DNA of 64,000 nt from Bacillus sp. cl95 (GCF_900115925.1 NZ_FOYF01000004.1:272507-336506), one strand, 5' to 3'. Shown: positions 16,347 to 25,278, counted from the first letter of the stretch. The notes: generated by a model from the letters alone, not told the origin. A program made the numbers and translations.

Positions 16347-17327
16347 ATGAGGATGACATCCACCACTTACTCGGACATTAGGAAAAAGCGTAATCTCGAA
16401 ATTCCCCTGATTCAATATGAACATTTAAAACTGAATGCCCTTCATGACGAATTGATGCAAGAAGTAATCGTTGTGGCACTCCAAAGGATAGGGAAACCCC
16501 CTTGCCCATTCACTTTTTTTACAATGGGTAGCGGAGGGCGATTTGAACAAGTGATTTGGAGCGATCAGGATCATGGGATCATTTTCAGGGAACATAATGA
16601 TCGTAACAAAGCCTATTTCCTTTTGCTTGGCAAAGAGATTTCAAAAGGTCTTTTCAAAGCCGGCTACCCTTATTGTGATGGTGGGGTGATGGCCGACAAT
16701 CCACTCTGGTGCAAATCCTTTATGGATTGGGAAAAACAACTATCGCATTGGGTTATGGATTCTTCATGGGAAAACATCCGTCACTTGTTGATCTTTATGG
16801 ATGCCCGTTCCCTATACGGTGAACATCATTTTGTTACCCTGTTAAAAGAAAGGGCCATAGACGACATCCATAAGGAACACTTACTATCTAGAATTCTAGA
16901 AAACACTTTGCATCTTAAAAAAGGAATTGGCATTCTTGGGCAATTCCTTACCGAAACACATGGAACACATACGGGAACCTTAAACATGAAAGAGAAGGTT
17001 TTGTTTCCATATGTGAACGCGGTGAGATTGTTATCGATAAAAGATAGAATTTATGTATCCCCTACCCTGTCCCGTCTTAAAGAAATCCCTGAGCAGACAC
17101 TTCCTATTGGAGAACGCAAATTGTATGAAGAGAACTTCGCTAAAATATTAGGCTTCAGACTACTTTACGGGAATCATGATAACTACGATACGGGGCACTT
17201 CTTGGCGATTGACAAACTGAGTACATTTCAAAAGAAAGAGTTAAAGGAAATCATGAAAAACGGGATCCACCTTTACGAGACTGTGAGACGGTTGGTCTTG
17301 AAGGATGGGCATCATGGGGCTAAATGA
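16347..17327 (+). CDS. DUF294 nucleotidyltransferase-like protein (GlnD-like NTase fold)
   Basis: A 326-residue cytosolic protein. The nucleotidyltransferase motif is GSGGRFEQVIWSDQDHG, matching the GSxxRxEQ...sDxDxx pattern of DUF294 and GlnD-like enzymes, and a DUF294 C-terminal segment (YPYCDGGVMADNPLWC) follows. CBS or cyclic-nucleotide domains that often precede it in proteobacteria are absent. The ATG at 16347 lies behind AAAGGATGG; a second ATG at 16353 is also possible. An open frame extends upstream into repeat sequence and is disregarded. It overlaps the exonuclease gene by 14 nt. Whether it modifies a protein such as PII is unknown. Confidence 0.8.
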   Translation: MRMTSTTYSDIRKKRNLEIPLIQYEHLKLNALHDELMQEVIVVALQRIGKPPCPFTFFTMGSGGRFEQVIWSDQDHGIIFREHNDRNKAYFLLLGKEISKGLFKAGYPYCDGGVMADNPLWCKSFMDWEKQLSHWVMDSSWENIRHLLIFMDARSLYGEHHFVTLLKERAIDDIHKEHLLSRILENTLHLKKGIGILGQFLTETHGTHTGTLNMKEKVLFPYVNAVRLLSIKDRIYVSPTLSRLKEIPEQTLPIGERKLYEENFAKILGFRLLYGNHDNYDTGHFLAIDKLSTFQKKELKEIMKNGIHLYETVRRLVLKDGHHGAK

Positions 17328-18045
17328 GATGTTGCAGTTTTTTAGACAGATGTCAGGTAAGCTTGGTTCGAATGTTTACGCTGGTGTACAGGGTCAGGTG
17401 AGTCCACAGCATATTTCGTTTATGCGGCAATTACAGCGGGAGATGAAGGAAAAGAGTACGCTGGATTTACCTCTGAAGGATTTGCCGGTGGTTGTATTTG
17501 ATATTGAAACAACTGGGTTTCACCCTGAAAAAGGTGACTATGTCATTTCGATTGGAGCCATCAAAATGATAGGAGAAGAGATTATAGAGTCAGATACGTT
17601 CTACTCTCTAATCAAATCACACGTTCCTTTGCCTTATGAGATTTCAAAGCTAACGAACATTCAAGATGAGGATTTACTTATTGCTCCGGAAGCTTCTGAA
17701 GTGTTGATCAATTTTTTGAAGTTTATTAATAGCAGTATTCTTGTTGCCCATCACGCGAAGCATGAACAGATTTTTATGCAACGAATGACTTTGGATTTGC
17801 TTAGGACAAAATTCGAACATCGAGTGATTGATACATCCTTTTTGATGCGCATTGTCGATCCAAATGTAAAAGCTCTCTCTCTCGAAGAGGCTTGCTCCCT
17901 GTGTGAAGTGGAAATTCGGAATCGTCACCACGCCCTATGGGATGCAAGGATGACAGCCGAAATATGGAGTTTTTATTTGAAGAAAGCTACAGACGCCGGA
18001 TTTCACCAATTGCGAGATGTTTATGAGCAGTTAGCAAAGTTATAA
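17314..18045 (+). CDS. DnaQ-like 3'-5' exonuclease (DEDDh)
   Basis: A 243-residue protein with a DEDDh exonuclease core from about residue 57. Exo I is VVFDIETTGF, Exo II is near ILVAHHAKHEQIF, and Exo III is NRHHALWDARMTAE with the catalytic His and Asp. A basic helical N-terminus of about 50 residues precedes the core. The ATG at 17314 lies 7 nt after AAGGATG; an ATG at 17305 falls inside that site. The 14-nt overlap with the DUF294 gene indicates coupled translation and a functional pair. It is not the PolC proofreading domain or DinG. The polynucleotide substrate is unknown. Confidence 0.8.
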   Translation: MGLNEMLQFFRQMSGKLGSNVYAGVQGQVSPQHISFMRQLQREMKEKSTLDLPLKDLPVVVFDIETTGFHPEKGDYVISIGAIKMIGEEIIESDTFYSLIKSHVPLPYEISKLTNIQDEDLLIAPEASEVLINFLKFINSSILVAHHAKHEQIFMQRMTLDLLRTKFEHRVIDTSFLMRIVDPNVKALSLEEACSLCEVEIRNRHHALWDARMTAEIWSFYLKKATDAGFHQLRDVYEQLAKL

Positions 18046-18073
18046 AACCAATAATTTAAATTATTTTAAAATA

Positions 18074-18102
18074 TTGACATCTTTAAAAACGTCTGTTAAA
18101 TT
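18074..18102 (+). promoter_or_regulatory. SigA promoter of the T-box/brnQ unit
   Basis: TTGACA at 18074-18079 is followed after 17 bp by TAAATT at 18097-18102. It sits just upstream of the T-box leader, with the expected start point near 18109. Confidence 0.7.
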
Positions 18103-18109
18103 ATTCATT

Positions 18110-18377
18110 AATTAATAAAGTTTTTGACGAGAAAGAGTACGATAAATGTATCTGTTCACCAGAGAGTCGGCACTTGGTGGAAGCCGATGTACAGGGTTTA
18201 TCCGAAAATCATCTCTGAGATGCAGAGCTGAAATGTTAGTAAGCTTTGACGGTTCTTCCTCCGTTATAGGGAACACGTATGTTGGTACGTTGACTGAGCG
18301 CCGTGAAATTATTTTTGCGGAATAAGGGTGGTAACGCGAGCACAAACTCGTCCCTGTTTTAGGGGCGAGTTTTTTTG
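18110..18377 (+). ncRNA. T-box riboswitch, probable isoleucine specifier
   Basis: A T-box leader with its landmarks: an AGAGAG/GGTGGAAGCC stem I region, a specifier segment GAAAATCATCTCTGAG around 18203-18219, and the T-box AAGGGTGGTAACGCG around 18324-18338. The terminator AACTCGTCCC / GGGGCGAGTT is followed by seven T residues (18345-18376). The triplet before ATCTCTGAG is ATC, an Ile codon. TGGT in the T-box can pair with ACCA of uncharged tRNA, which fits the A discriminator of tRNA-Ile. Uncharged tRNA-Ile should favour the antiterminator and turn on brnQ. The T-box has AACGCG where ACCGCG is usual. Confidence 0.9.
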
Positions 18378-18441
18378 TTTTTTCAAAAGCGAAGCCATCT
18401 TCAGCACAACGACCTCAAACAACACAAAAGGAGAGGTTAAG

Positions 18442-19779
18442 ATGAAGAAGAGAGACACATTATTTATGGGGTTAATGTTATTTTCGATGTTTTTTGGAGC
18501 TGGCAATCTCATTTTCCCACCCGTTTTAGGAGCTCAGTCTGGAACTTCCTTCTGGTTTGCGATGGCAGGCTTTATTCTGACAGGAGTCGGTTTACCACTT
18601 GCAGTACTTTTAGCAATCTCGTTAGTAAAAGGCGGCGTACAAACAATCGGTAATCGCGTGCACCCCATTTTCAGTACCGTATTTATGGTTGTTATCTATC
18701 TATCGATTGGGCCTTTCTTGGCCATTCCAAGAAACGCAAACGTAGCATTCGAAATGAGCGTCCTGCCGTTTATGAGCAGTTCAATGAATTCCACTCTTGT
18801 TTTGTTTTTATATTCTTTCGTTTTCTTTTTACTCGTTTACGCAGTGAGTTTGAATCCTGCCACAATGGAAAAATATTTAGGCCGCTGGATTACACCCGCT
18901 TTATTATTGGCTATGGTCGTATTATGTGCAGTCGGACTTTTCAAGCTCGATGCACCGCTTTCGACACCAACTGAGGCATATCAATCAGGCGCATTTTTCA
19001 AAGGATTTTTAGAAGGCTACAACACAATGGATGCACTTGCATCGCTTGCATTCGGTATTGTCATTTTATCAGCAGTGAGCCAAAGAGGCGTCCGCGATGA
19101 AAAGCAACTAACAAAGTACACGTTAAAAGCTTCTATGATTGCTGGCGTATTACTTGCTTTAGTGTATGTCTTCCTTGGTTTGATGGGCGGAAAGATGGTT
19201 GCAAACGGTACTTTCGAAAGTGGCACAAGTCTCCTTGCAGCAACTTCTACGCTTTTATTCGGAAAAAGCGGTACCGTATTGCTAGGTGTTATTTTCACAT
19301 TAGCTTGTTTTACTACCGTTGTAGGATTAACGACTGCATGCGGACAGTATTTCTCTAAGCTTTTGCCAAAAGTGAGCTATAAGATGGTTGTATCGGCTGT
19401 TACACTTGTAGGTTTCACTTTATCAAACATGGGTCTGGCACAAATCTTGAAGGTTTCTGTACCATTCCTTGTAACGGCTTATCCGTTGACAATCGTCCTT
19501 GTCGCTCTTACTTTCTTTAACCGTTTCTTCAAAAACACACGTAAAGTTTATGGGACGGCGATGTTATTTACTGGAGTTTTCGCTACCTTAAGCGGGTTGA
19601 GCGTATTCGGAGTCAAACTAGGACCTGTTCAAACAATGAGAGAAGCATTACCATTCGCTTCTGTAGGTATGGAATGGGTTGTACCGGCGCTAGTTGGAAC
19701 TGGATTAGGAATGTTGTTGAGCTTATTTGATAGCAAAAAAGAAAATTCTTACGAGGAAGTTGAGGTAAAAGCTTCATAA
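18442..19779 (+). CDS. brnQ: Branched-chain amino acid transport system II carrier protein BrnQ (LIVCS family)
   Basis: A 445-residue sodium- or proton-coupled importer of Ile, Leu and Val with twelve predicted membrane helices. The N-terminal MLFSMFFGAGNLIFPP segment is diagnostic of the LIVCS family. AAAGGAGAGG precedes the ATG at 18442; the open frame extends upstream through the T-box terminator but has no ribosome binding site there. Expression is controlled by the upstream T-box, so it should rise when charged tRNA-Ile is short. It is monocistronic, closed by a strong terminator. Confidence 0.95.
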   Translation: MKKRDTLFMGLMLFSMFFGAGNLIFPPVLGAQSGTSFWFAMAGFILTGVGLPLAVLLAISLVKGGVQTIGNRVHPIFSTVFMVVIYLSIGPFLAIPRNANVAFEMSVLPFMSSSMNSTLVLFLYSFVFFLLVYAVSLNPATMEKYLGRWITPALLLAMVVLCAVGLFKLDAPLSTPTEAYQSGAFFKGFLEGYNTMDALASLAFGIVILSAVSQRGVRDEKQLTKYTLKASMIAGVLLALVYVFLGLMGGKMVANGTFESGTSLLAATSTLLFGKSGTVLLGVIFTLACFTTVVGLTTACGQYFSKLLPKVSYKMVVSAVTLVGFTLSNMGLAQILKVSVPFLVTAYPLTIVLVALTFFNRFFKNTRKVYGTAMLFTGVFATLSGLSVFGVKLGPVQTMREALPFASVGMEWVVPALVGTGLGMLLSLFDSKKENSYEEVEVKAS

Positions 19780-19780
19780 A

Positions 19781-19827
19781 CAAAGAAGGGCCAGCTTTCG
19801 CAATTTGCGAGAACTGACCCTTCTTTG
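19781..19827. terminator. Bidirectional terminator between brnQ and the response regulator gene
   Basis: CAAAGAAGGGCCAGCTTTCG pairs with CGAGAACTGACCCTTCTTTG with few mismatches, forming a long stem between convergent genes. Confidence 0.8.
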
Positions 19828-19831
19828 ATGA

Positions 19832-20476
19832 TTACAACCTCAAATACTTCAAAGCATATGAGGCAAGTTGCACTCGATTTTCGAGATTCAGTTTTTCCAA
19901 AAGGTTCTTGATATGATTTTTAACCGTATTTTCAGCAATAAACAATCGTTCGGCAATTTGTTTGTTGGTTAACCCGTCTGACACGAGCAATAAGATCTCA
20001 CTTTCCCTTGGTGTTAAGAGATTGGTCGATGCTACATCCTGGATGTCCCTTTCCCTAAACTGATAGAGAAGTTTACTGGCCATGTCTCTTGTTGCTGTAT
20101 CCGATCCATCCACTATCGATCTGAGGTATTGTATCCAATCATCCGGGTCCATATTTTTCAGCAAGTAGCCTTGGGCACCATATTGAATGGCCGTAAATAA
20201 ATCTCCAACGTCATCTGAAACACTTAGAATGATGACTTTTATCAATGGGTATTTCCCCTTGATCAGTTTTGTCGCTTCCAAACCATTTAACACCGGCATC
20301 TCGATATCAATAAGCACGATGTCAGGGAGTAAACTATCGCAAAGACGAACTGCTTCTTCCCCATTTGTCGCTTGTCCCACCACCGTAAAATCTTCATCGT
20401 CCTCAAGCATGGTCATAATCGCTTCCCTTGCGTGCGGGTGATCGTCTGCAATCAATATTCTGAAAGGACTCATCAT
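19832..20476 (-). CDS. NarL/LuxR family response regulator
   Basis: A 214-residue two-component regulator. The receiver domain (1-120) has the acidic pair near ADDHP, the phosphoacceptor Asp in DIVLIDIEMPVLNG, and the conserved Lys in YLLKNMDPDD. The LuxR-type HTH (about 150-205) is LTPRESEILLLVSDGLTNKQIAERLFIAENTVKNHI. Its start overlaps the stop of the kinase gene by four bases (ATGA type), so the two are translated together. The pair resembles DegS/LiaS-type systems. Target genes are not known; the adjacent PepSY gene is a natural candidate. Confidence 0.9.
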   Translation of the reverse strand: MMSPFRILIADDHPHAREAIMTMLEDDEDFTVVGQATNGEEAVRLCDSLLPDIVLIDIEMPVLNGLEATKLIKGKYPLIKVIILSVSDDVGDLFTAIQYGAQGYLLKNMDPDDWIQYLRSIVDGSDTATRDMASKLLYQFRERDIQDVASTNLLTPRESEILLLVSDGLTNKQIAERLFIAENTVKNHIKNLLEKLNLENRVQLASYALKYLRL

Positions 20477-21270
20477 TTATTCCTACTTCCTTGAATTCTT
20501 ATACTTGTCCCCTTGCCCAATTCAGCAGAAATGTCTACAGAGGCATTTACCTTTGCCGCACGTTCTTTCAACATGGATAATCCGTATTGTTGAGGAGAAA
20601 CTGTCTCCTCTGTAAATCCTATCCCATTGTCGTGGATGACCATGAGCCAACCATTTGATGATGACGTTAAATCCAGACAAGCCACTTCTGCTTTACTATG
20701 CTTTCTTATGTTCATAAAAGCTTCTTGAATGATGCCAAATATTTGGATTTCTTCTGAAGGAGTGAAGTACCCCTCATTCACACGAATAGTGGATTGCACT
20801 TCAATACCTGAAACAACACTCCAATCATTCAGCCACTTTTCTGTTTTACTGGAAAAAGAAACAGCCTCTTCAGGTTTGACGCGCAAATTATGGATCGCTT
20901 GTCTTACATGAGTATCTATCGAGTTCACAAGCCCTTGTGCCTCTGTTATTTTCCCCTTCTTTAGATGTACATTTAGCAAAAATAACGTTTGGGCAATATT
21001 GTCATGCAGTTCCTTAGCAAGCCTTTCGCGCTCTTCATAGATGGCCCTTAATTCTCGCTCGGCAGCAATACGCTGATTTTTTTCTTCTATCACCTTGAAC
21101 ATCCAAGTTGAAAAGGCGAATGAGACGATAAACGTTAAGATCGTGATAAAATAATTACCTACATCCATTGAAAGGTTATGCAGCAATACTGAATGGCGCA
21201 AAAATTCGAATCCACCAATCAAAATCGTCGGAATTAAGATCGTAAAGATTTTCAACGAACGGTAGGACAA
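20473..21270 (-). CDS. Sensor histidine kinase (HisKA_3 type)
   Basis: A kinase of about 265 residues. Two membrane segments (FTILIPTILIGGFEFL and FITILTFIVSFAFSTWMF) flank a very short extracytoplasmic loop, and a coiled linker follows. The dimerisation/phosphoacceptor box is RERLAKELHDNIAQTLF (the His in ELHD), and a HATPase domain has HDNGIGF. The TTG at 21270 is preferred because AAGGAGTGG lies just upstream; an in-frame ATG at 21309 lacks a site. The short loop suggests it senses the membrane or a membrane partner, as LiaS does. The PepSY membrane protein encoded directly upstream could be that partner (inference). Confidence 0.75.
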   Translation of the reverse strand: MSYRSLKIFTILIPTILIGGFEFLRHSVLLHNLSMDVGNYFITILTFIVSFAFSTWMFKVIEEKNQRIAAERELRAIYEERERLAKELHDNIAQTLFLLNVHLKKGKITEAQGLVNSIDTHVRQAIHNLRVKPEEAVSFSSKTEKWLNDWSVVSGIEVQSTIRVNEGYFTPSEEIQIFGIIQEAFMNIRKHSKAEVACLDLTSSSNGWLMVIHDNGIGFTEETVSPQQYGLSMLKERAAKVNASVDISAELGKGTSIRIQGSRNK

Positions 21271-21355
21271 AATAAACCACTCCTTCTCTTTCCAACATCT
21301 TATCACCATGAAGTATCGAAAACAAAAGAAAAACACAGCCATACGGCTGCATCTT

Positions 21356-22693
21356 CTAGGCTGAAAAATATTCTTTCGCAGCAGGAATTCTTCTAATCAG
21401 AAAATAATCAATAAGGAGTACAAAGATGATTGAAATACCTGCAAGTGGCAACAATATCCCGAGCAGTATCGTCAGCGCCAATACCTTCCTCGACATTTTA
21501 TCACTCTTTAGTTTCGTTGGTGCGCCAAGCTTTCCAGCTGGACGGCGTTTCCACCACATCACTACACCGCTCCATACGATGAGAACTAGTCCAAGACACG
21601 TTAATAATCCAAACAACTGATTCAGCAGTCCAAAGTAACGGCCTTCATGCAAGGCAATACCAATTTCAATCACTTTTGCCATCGGGCCATAATCAGCAAA
21701 CCTCAAGTCAGCGAGCACTCCACCTGTATATTGATTGATATGCAATGTCGCTTGATCCTTAGGCTTTTGTGGGAAAACAGAAATCGTGTAAACCCCCGTC
21801 TCTCCTTCAGGGAAATTAATACTAAAGCCAGGATGCACATTTTTTTCTTCTGCAATCTGAATAATGTTTTCAACAGGCAGTGACGGCAACGAATTTAAAT
21901 TATAGGATTTCGGTACCGGCATTGATTCGGCTGCCCAAGGAACATCAGCAACTTCTTTTGTAGGAACGGAAGACTGAGGTACTTCATCCCAAAGCTGCAT
22001 CGGATAACCAGTGTGAGTCGAAGTGGCAACTTGATTTATTTTATCCCCAAGGAACCCTGCCCAAGGAAGTCCTGTCAATACGAGTAGCAGGATAAATAAT
22101 GATAACCACGTTCCAAGCATCACGTGCGTGTCTCGATAAAAAATCCGCTTTCCTTGTTTGAATCTAATCTTAAAAATTCCATATAGTTTTCCATCACGCG
22201 GAAACCACAAATATAACCCTGTTATCAATAGAATGATAGCCCAACATGCTGCCAGCTCGACGATACGATCACCAATAGTACCAATCATGAGCTCTCCATG
22301 CAGTTTTACTACCCACTCCATGAACATTTCATCTTTTTTCAATTCTCCAAGAATGTCACCATTGTAAGGATTCACATACACAATATAGCTTCCTGCCGTT
22401 TTTAGCACTTCAATTTCCGTAGATCTTTCTTTCGTTTCACCTTTACGGAAACGCGAAATTTTTGCATCAGGATATTCTTTTTCAACAATGGCTATTTGCT
22501 CAGTTGCCGAAATGGGAGCGCCTTTTTGCTCTACTTGATATAGGTCTTTATAAAGGATATTTTGAATTTCTGGTTTAAATAGATAGATTCCACCTGTTAT
22601 CGCTAACATGATCAAAATCGGAGCAAAAATCACTCCGGCATAAAAATGCCATCTCCATACCCTTCGGTAAATACTTGTATTATTGTCTTTCAT
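21356..22693 (-). CDS. PepSY domain membrane protein (PepSY-associated TM family, PiuB-like)
   Basis: A 445-residue protein with an N-terminal membrane helix (AGVIFAPILIMLAITGGIYLF), a PepSY region near 70-115, helices around 150-205 and a C-terminal pair ending IIFVLLIDYFLIRRIP. The RRVWRWHFYAGVIFAPI opening is typical of iron-regulated PiuB-type proteins proposed to reduce or move iron-siderophore complexes. No Fur box with the usual NAT-repeat pattern is evident upstream. It precedes the kinase/regulator pair on the same strand with 85 nt between, so a three-gene operon is plausible. The function is inferred from family only. Confidence 0.8.
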   Translation of the reverse strand: MKDNNTSIYRRVWRWHFYAGVIFAPILIMLAITGGIYLFKPEIQNILYKDLYQVEQKGAPISATEQIAIVEKEYPDAKISRFRKGETKERSTEIEVLKTAGSYIVYVNPYNGDILGELKKDEMFMEWVVKLHGELMIGTIGDRIVELAACWAIILLITGLYLWFPRDGKLYGIFKIRFKQGKRIFYRDTHVMLGTWLSLFILLLVLTGLPWAGFLGDKINQVATSTHTGYPMQLWDEVPQSSVPTKEVADVPWAAESMPVPKSYNLNSLPSLPVENIIQIAEEKNVHPGFSINFPEGETGVYTISVFPQKPKDQATLHINQYTGGVLADLRFADYGPMAKVIEIGIALHEGRYFGLLNQLFGLLTCLGLVLIVWSGVVMWWKRRPAGKLGAPTKLKSDKMSRKVLALTILLGILLPLAGISIIFVLLIDYFLIRRIPAAKEYFSA

Positions 22694-22816
22694 TTACGTT
22701 CCCCCGCCTGTACATTCTTTTTTTACTATAAATAAATGTACAATAGGGGCATCCACTTTTCTATGACTCACAAGGGCTAGTTTAGAGTCTTAAATGTGAC
22801 AAAAAAATGAAATGAA

Positions 22817-23326
22817 TTAATACTCCACAGCAAAAAGCTTTAAAGTTTCCTCACCGTCATGAGAAGGAATCAATTTTTCAAAAGTTAACCCAATCTTTTC
22901 CAATAGCTTTGCAGACTTTTCATTGTCTTCTGTGGTGATCGCAACGATGCGATGTAAATGCAGATGGTTGCGTCCATATTCCATGACAGCAGTAGCCGCC
23001 TCATACGCAAAACCTTTTGAACCGTACCTTTCAAGAAAGGCAAAACCGATATCTACATTTTCCAAACTCTCTCTTTTAATCAATCCACAAATTCCGACCG
23101 GAGTCTCATCATCCTTCGTTTCAACTAAGTACAATCCAAAACCGAATTGACCATACATCGCCATTGGCCCTTCAACGATATATTTCCGGGCATCATCTAT
23201 ATTTCTAACTCCTTTATCTCCAATATACTTTATCCATGAAGGCTCATTTAAAAGTTCTAAAATAAACTCTGCATCCTTTTCCGTTAACAAGCGAACAATG
23301 AGGCGCTCAGTCTCTGCTATTTTCAT
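22817..23326 (-). CDS. GNAT family N-acetyltransferase (RimJ/RimL-like)
   Basis: A 169-residue acetyltransferase of the RimJ/RimL type. The opening IAETERLIVRLLTEKDAEFILELL is standard for the subgroup, and an acetyl-CoA-binding segment lies around ERYGSKGFAYEAATAVMEYGRNHL. The ending ENEKSAKLLEKIGLTFEKL is the usual motif B. Such enzymes acetylate N-terminal residues, antibiotics or small molecules, and the target cannot be read here. It is a single gene with no operon partner. Confidence 0.85.
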   Translation of the reverse strand: MKIAETERLIVRLLTEKDAEFILELLNEPSWIKYIGDKGVRNIDDARKYIVEGPMAMYGQFGFGLYLVETKDDETPVGICGLIKRESLENVDIGFAFLERYGSKGFAYEAATAVMEYGRNHLHLHRIVAITTEDNEKSAKLLEKIGLTFEKLIPSHDGEETLKLFAVEY

Positions 23327-23397
23327 AGTTACACATCTCTTTCATTCTTTTTCCTATAGCTTAGTGTTTTTCAAAGCATTTGGGAAGTTCATAGAAT

Positions 23398-23429
23398 AAA
23401 AAAAGAGACCCGCATCCAGTGCGGCTCCC
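23398..23429 (-). terminator. Terminator of the C40 peptidase gene
   Basis: On the minus strand GGGAGCCGCA pairs with TGCGGGTCTC (one mismatch), followed by a run of seven T residues. Confidence 0.7.
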
Positions 23430-23436
23430 ACAATAT

Positions 23437-23877
23437 TTATATACGCTTTGCTCCTACATAACGCGGTTTCCAATATGTGTTGCTTAAATATGAAATCGTC
23501 ACTCCTTTAGAAGATGAGGAGTGTATAAACTGACCGTTCCCGATATAAATACCAACATGAGTTGGTTTTGAAGATGTGTAAGTTTTATAGAAAACAAGAT
23601 CTCCAGGTACTAAAGTGTAGACGCGGGTACCTACTCCCCACATTTCCCCAGCAGTACGCGGTAAATACTTCCCTGCTCTAGAATAAGAATATTTCACAAG
23701 TCCTGAGCAATCGAATCCAGTTGACGGGCTCATACCGCCCCAAGTATATTTAACACCGATATTCTTTTTCGCGGTGCTGATCGCAGTTGTATGATATGTA
23801 GCTGCTTCACCCATTGTCGGTAACATAATGCCGAGAATCATAGTTAGTAAAAGTACTGCAGTGAATTTCTTTAACAA
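23437..23877 (-). CDS. Secreted NlpC/P60 family peptidoglycan endopeptidase
   Basis: A 146-residue secreted cell-wall hydrolase. A signal peptide spans about residues 1-25 (basic start, hydrophobic core, cleavage near GEA). The mature part is a bare C40 domain with the catalytic Cys57 in FDCSGL, His107 in THVGIYIG and a third polar residue (His119) in QFIHSS. It would cleave D-gamma-Glu/diamino acid bonds in peptides of the wall. There is no LysM or SH3 anchoring domain, so it is a minimal form. It is monocistronic. Confidence 0.9.
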   Translation of the reverse strand: MLKKFTAVLLLTMILGIMLPTMGEAATYHTTAISTAKKNIGVKYTWGGMSPSTGFDCSGLVKYSYSRAGKYLPRTAGEMWGVGTRVYTLVPGDLVFYKTYTSSKPTHVGIYIGNGQFIHSSSSKGVTISYLSNTYWKPRYVGAKRI

Positions 23878-24109
23878 GTTGTTTTACCCCCTGGCGTGAT
23901 TTGCTAAACCTACTATAATAGATTCCGCTTACAAATCTATCTCAAATAGATTACAAGTTTATTACGCACAAGAGAGTTAATTCAGAATGTTAAGAATAAA
24001 TGGTAGGATAGTTTTATTATTTTTGAAAAATAATAGCTTTAATAGACTTATATAACCACAAAAAAATGACACTGGATAAACTTACCGTTTCGTTGGTGTA
24101 TTTTTGATA

Positions 24110-24144
24110 TAAAAAGAGCCAAAATATTGTACGTTTTTGGCTCT
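24110..24144 (-). terminator. Terminator of the Old Yellow Enzyme gene
   Basis: AGAGCCAAAA pairs with TTTTGGCTCT around a ten-base loop, with TTTTTAT following on the minus strand. The gene-free stretch 23880-24110 shows nothing further. Confidence 0.75.
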
Positions 24145-24159
24145 AGGTTAAACATATGA

Positions 24160-25278
24160 TTAAACTCCTGGAAACCATCCTGGTGTATTCACGATGGCAT
24201 TCCAAAGCGGTGTCGGGACGACAAGTCGTTCTTGCGCAGACTTATCGATGACCGTTTCTATCTCACTTTCATTTCCTTCTTCAATCTTTTGTACCCAATC
24301 TGGATCGATGATCAATTCTCGACCAAGCGCCAACAAAGGTACACCCGAATCAAAAGCCTTCGCTGCATCATCTGCCGTATAAATAGAGCCAACTCCGATG
24401 ATGGGCACCTTATCGCCCACACGTTCTCGAAGAATTTCAATTCTTGAACGCTTATCTTCCACTCCGCGTTTCGGTTTCGACCAGAAATCCATTAGAGAAA
24501 CGTGTAAATAATCGAGATTTTTCCCTGCCAAAGCGTCGACTAGTGCAAGTGTGTCTGCCATTGTGATTCCTGGTGTTTCTGGTTCTTCAGGAGAAAATCG
24601 GTAACCTACGATAAATGGATCTTTTGCATGTTCCGCAACGACTTTTTGTACTTCTTCAATGATCGCTAGCGGAAATGCCATTCTTTTTTCCAAGTTACCG
24701 CCCCACTTATCTTCCCGACGGTTTGAATGCGGTGAGAAAAATTGTTGAATCAAGTACCCGTTGGCACCATGAATTTCGACGCCGTCATATCCCGCTTCAA
24801 TCGCGCGGCGTGTAGCTTTACCAAAATCATGGACAATTGATTGAACTTCATCTGCTGTCAGTTCTCTCGGTGCAGATGAACCCTTTCTTTCTGACGCAAT
24901 GGCGCTTGCACTGACAACATCACCATCAACTAAATCTGGTGGACATTCCCGACCACCGTGGAAAATTTGAAGGATGGCCTTAGCGCCTTCCTTTTTAATA
25001 GAAGAAGCTAGTTTTTGCAAACTAGGAATCATTTCATCTTTATGCCCTGCAAACTCCCCCTTGAATCCCTTACCATTCGCAGTAACATATGTACAAGCTG
25101 TAATCACCATGCTAACACCTTTAGAACGGCGCACATAGTACTCGACTTCAGAATCAGATACCATCCCGTCCTCATTTGACGAAAAATTCGTCATCGGTGC
25201 CATGACAATTCTATTTTTCAATTCGATACCCTTTTCAAAGCGAAACGGTTCAAATAATGCGCTGTATTTTTGCTTCAT
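24160..25278 (-). CDS. NADH-dependent flavin oxidoreductase (Old Yellow Enzyme family)
   Basis: A 372-residue FMN-dependent TIM-barrel oxidoreductase. The N-terminal LKNRIVMAPMTNF, the active-site region ILQIFHGGRECPP and the signature EIHGANGYLIQQFFSPHSNRR are standard for the family. The phosphate-binding end GVGSIYTADDA follows. AGGAGG lies 6 nt before the ATG at 25278, so the in-frame ATG at 25302 is rejected. It likely reduces activated double bonds with NADH or NADPH. The next gene upstream on the same strand encodes a small monooxygenase 39 nt away, suggesting an operon for handling electrophiles or quinones (inference). Confidence 0.85.
   Translation of the reverse strand: MKQKYSALFEPFRFEKGIELKNRIVMAPMTNFSSNEDGMVSDSEVEYYVRRSKGVSMVITACTYVTANGKGFKGEFAGHKDEMIPSLQKLASSIKKEGAKAILQIFHGGRECPPDLVDGDVVSASAIASERKGSSAPRELTADEVQSIVHDFGKATRRAIEAGYDGVEIHGANGYLIQQFFSPHSNRREDKWGGNLEKRMAFPLAIIEEVQKVVAEHAKDPFIVGYRFSPEEPETPGITMADTLALVDALAGKNLDYLHVSLMDFWSKPKRGVEDKRSRIEILRERVGDKVPIIGVGSIYTADDAAKAFDSGVPLLALGRELIIDPDWVQKIEEGNESEIETVIDKSAQERLVVPTPLWNAIVNTPGWFPGV

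Noticed and set aside
22694-22760. A Fur box upstream of the PepSY gene
   Set aside because: No GATAATGATAATCATTATC-like pattern; only AT-rich sequence with two short TACA/TGTA stretches.
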